Below are positions 5,182 through 6,517 of a stretch of DNA of 6,517 nucleotides, one piece after another; positions within the stretch are counted from its first letter, which is position 1; each line of letters opens with the position of its first letter. Location of the stretch: NCBI GenBank assembly GCA_955652545.1, contig CATPCA010000117.1, positions 1 to 6,517 of the forward strand, written 5' to 3'. This DNA is from Candidatus Dormiibacterota bacterium (lineage in GTDB: Bacteria > Chloroflexota > Dormibacteria > UBA8260). The translations under genes and the position numbers were made by a program. The notes beneath the pieces were generated by a model. The model was not told the origin of the DNA, ran no database searches, and worked only from the letters and a program-made list of their open reading frames with translations.

Positions 5182-5190
5182 GGCCCGACC

Positions 5191-5883
5191 ATGACACCGC
5201 AGAACCTGATCCCGATGGTCGTCGAGACGACGAACCGCGGCGAGCGCGCCTTCGACATCTATTCGCGTCTTCTCAAGGACCGAATCATCTTCATCGGCAC
5301 GCCGATCGATGACCAGGTGGCCAACGTGGTGATGGCGCAACTGCTCTTCCTCGCGGGTGAGGACCCCGAGAAGGACATCATGATCTATATAAATTCGCCG
5401 GGCGGGTCGGTGTATGCCGGCCTGGCGATCTACGACACGATGTGCTATGTCGAACCACGTGTCGGCACCATCTGCATGGGCATCGCCGCATCGATGGCAG
5501 CGGTGATCCTCGCCGGCGGTGCGCCGGGAATGCGCTTTTCGCTGCCGAACACGCGAGTGCTCATCCACCAACCCTCGGGCGGCTTCAGCGGGCAGGCGGC
5601 CGACATCCAGATCCACGCCCAGGAGATCCTGCGTGTCCGCCGCCGGCTCGACGAGATCCTTGCCCACCACACCGGCAAGCCAATCGAGGTGATCAACCGC
5701 GACTCCGACCGCGACTTCTTCATGAGCTCGGAGGAGGCCAAGGCGTACGGCCTCATCGACGAGATCATCCAGGGCAGGCCCAAGGGCGACGGCCCTGTGC
5801 CAAAGGTGGAGAGCAATGGTGGCGGCGCTCGCGGTGGCCAGGGCGAAGGTCCTGAGGCGGGCGGCGGCGCGGCCACGCGCTGA
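5191..5883 (+). CDS. clpP: ATP-dependent Clp protease proteolytic subunit
   Basis: The 230-residue product is the serine peptidase (family S14) that assembles as a double heptameric barrel and degrades substrates fed by ClpX or ClpC/ClpA. The family pattern is complete: [18 protein letters not shown] (65-82), the nucleophile Ser101 in [15 protein letters not shown], His126 in [10 protein letters not shown], and Asp175 in [20 protein letters not shown]. The N-terminus [21 protein letters not shown] is typical, with a very short or no propeptide. The nucleophile motif has Ala after Met (ASMA) where many ClpPs have Gly. The C-terminus beyond about residue 204 is an unusually long Gly/Ala-rich, low-complexity tail. 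ATG at 5191 lies right after a TATAAT box with no Shine-Dalgarno, so the mRNA is probably leaderless. clpX follows 75 bp downstream. Confidence 0.97.
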   Translation: MTPQNLIPMVVETTNRGERAFDIYSRLLKDRIIFIGTPIDDQVANVVMAQLLFLAGEDPEKDIMIYINSPGGSVYAGLAIYDTMCYVEPRVGTICMGIAASMAAVILAGGAPGMRFSLPNTRVLIHQPSGGFSGQAADIQIHAQEILRVRRRLDEILAHHTGKPIEVINRDSDRDFFMSSEEAKAYGLIDEIIQGRPKGDGPVPKVESNGGGARGGQGEGPEAGGGAATR

Positions 5884-5917
5884 CCCGCGACGGCCTTCAT
5901 CGATCCGTTGCCGGCTG

Positions 5918-5931
5918 ACAGGCGCGCCTGT
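5918..5931. repeat. 14-bp perfect palindrome upstream of clpX
   Basis: ACAGGCGCGCCTGT is a perfect palindrome. Allowing one bulged G (5917), flanking GCT (5914-5916) and AGC (5932-5934) extend the stem to 10 bp. It lies about 13 bases upstream of the clpX -10 box and 34 bases after the clpP stop. It could be a repressor or activator operator for clpX, or a weak hairpin at the end of the clpP transcript; no T run follows it. Confidence 0.45.
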
Positions 5932-5944
5932 AGCGACAGCGTGG

Positions 5945-5950
5945 TACGGT
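5945..5950 (+). promoter_or_regulatory. Candidate -10 of a leaderless clpX transcript
   Basis: TACGGT fits TAnnnT and ends eight bases before the clpX ATG (5959), the same geometry as at clpP. The intervening GACCTTGG has no Shine-Dalgarno. No convincing -35 is visible at 16-18 bp, where the palindrome lies instead, which may point to activator-dependent transcription. Confidence 0.48.
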
Positions 5951-5958
5951 GACCTTGG

Positions 5959-6517
5959 ATGACTGAGCGCGACGACCGCAGGCGGCACACCCGCTGCTCC
6001 TTCTGTGGCAAGGGGCAGGAGCAGGTGCGCAAGCTCGTCGCCGGTCCGGGCGTGTACATCTGCGACCAGTGCATCGACCTCTGCCAGGAGGTGCTCGAGG
6101 AGGACAACCGCTCCACCACGACCAAGCGTGGCAAGGCGGGGATGATCCCCAACCCACAGGTGATCGCCGCCTCTCTCGACCAGTACGTCATCGGCCAGGA
6201 GCACGCCAAGAAGGTGCTGTCCGTGGCGGTGTTCAACCACTACAAGCGCATCGCCCACGCCAAGACCAACGGTGACGTCGAGCTGCAGAAGTCCAACGTC
6301 CTGCTGGTTGGCCCCACCGGTTGTGGCAAGACGTTGCTGGCGCAGACCCTGGCCAAGATCATCGACGTGCCCTTCTCGATCGCGGACGCCACCTCGCTGA
6401 CTGAGGCCGGCTATGTCGGTGAGGACGTCGAGAACATCCTGCTGCGACTCATCCAGGCCGCCGACTTCGACATCTCCCGCGCTGAGCGGGGAATCATCTA
6501 TATCGACGAGATCGACA
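5959..6517 (+). CDS. clpX: ClpX, ATP-dependent unfoldase, N-terminal part (cut by window edge)
   Basis: The first 186 codons are present; the gene continues past the right edge. ClpX is a hexameric AAA+ unfoldase that recognises tagged or specific substrates and threads them into ClpP. The N-terminal zinc-binding domain is intact (CSFC at 13-16, CDQC at 35-38) and is followed by the short linker typical of ClpX. In the AAA+ domain, Walker A is GPTGCGKT (118-125), the pore loop is GYVG (151-154), and Walker B is IIYIDEID (179-186), ending exactly at the window edge. ATG at 5959 opens [18 protein letters not shown], the expected distance ahead of the zinc finger. It lies 75 bp after clpP with its own TACGGT box and a palindrome in the gap, so it may be transcribed apart from clpP. 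Confidence 0.97.
   Translation, partial: MTERDDRRRHTRCSFCGKGQEQVRKLVAGPGVYICDQCIDLCQEVLEEDNRSTTTKRGKAGMIPNPQVIAASLDQYVIGQEHAKKVLSVAVFNHYKRIAHAKTNGDVELQKSNVLLVGPTGCGKTLLAQTLAKIIDVPFSIADATSLTEAGYVGEDVENILLRLIQAADFDISRAERGIIYIDEID

Noticed and set aside
4624..6258. A 544-codon minus-strand open frame opposite the 152-aa gene, clpP and clpX.
   Set aside because: It is fully antisense to clpP and clpX, whose catalytic motifs are intact. No family pattern is visible in the minus frame.

Overview
The window is GC-rich bacterial chromosome, densely coded, with third codon positions almost always G or C. It has no phage, IS, CRISPR or plasmid signature. GTG starts, very short intergenic gaps, and several genes with a -10 box just upstream of the start codon and no Shine-Dalgarno (leaderless-type transcripts) suggest a high-GC lineage such as Actinomycetota, Chloroflexota or Dormibacterota. 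The sequence alone does not decide between these.

Positions 1-1951 carry a trehalose-synthesis locus. A divergent pair encodes the N-terminus of malto-oligosyltrehalose synthase (treY, minus strand, cut by the window edge) and complete malto-oligosyltrehalose trehalohydrolase (treZ, plus strand). TreY turns the reducing end of a maltodextrin into a trehalosyl unit and TreZ releases free trehalose. The 93-bp gap between them holds short repeats, and a GC hairpin sits at the treY start.

Positions 1923-2726 hold two small minus-strand genes and their control regions. One encodes a 73-residue protein with four Cys pairs, probably zinc-binding, whose 3' end overlaps the end of treZ by 29 bp. The other encodes an 82-residue helical protein with a strong ribosome binding site. 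Neither is recognised.

Positions 2727-6517 form a plus-strand protein-quality-control block: tRNA-Leu(UAG), trigger factor (tig), a YbaK-type aminoacyl-tRNA deacylase homologue overlapping tig by 4 bp, an unrecognised 152-residue protein, clpP, and the first 186 codons of clpX (cut by the window edge). Trigger factor handles nascent chains at the ribosome exit, the YbaK-like protein probably acts on mischarged tRNA, and ClpX/ClpP unfold and degrade proteins. The tig-clpP-clpX order is widespread in bacteria; here two extra genes sit between tig and clpP.

I found no clearly new multi-gene system. The best candidates for novelty are the Cys-rich mini-protein, the unrecognised gene between the YbaK homologue and clpP, and the repeated leaderless promoter arrangement in front of that gene, clpP and clpX.
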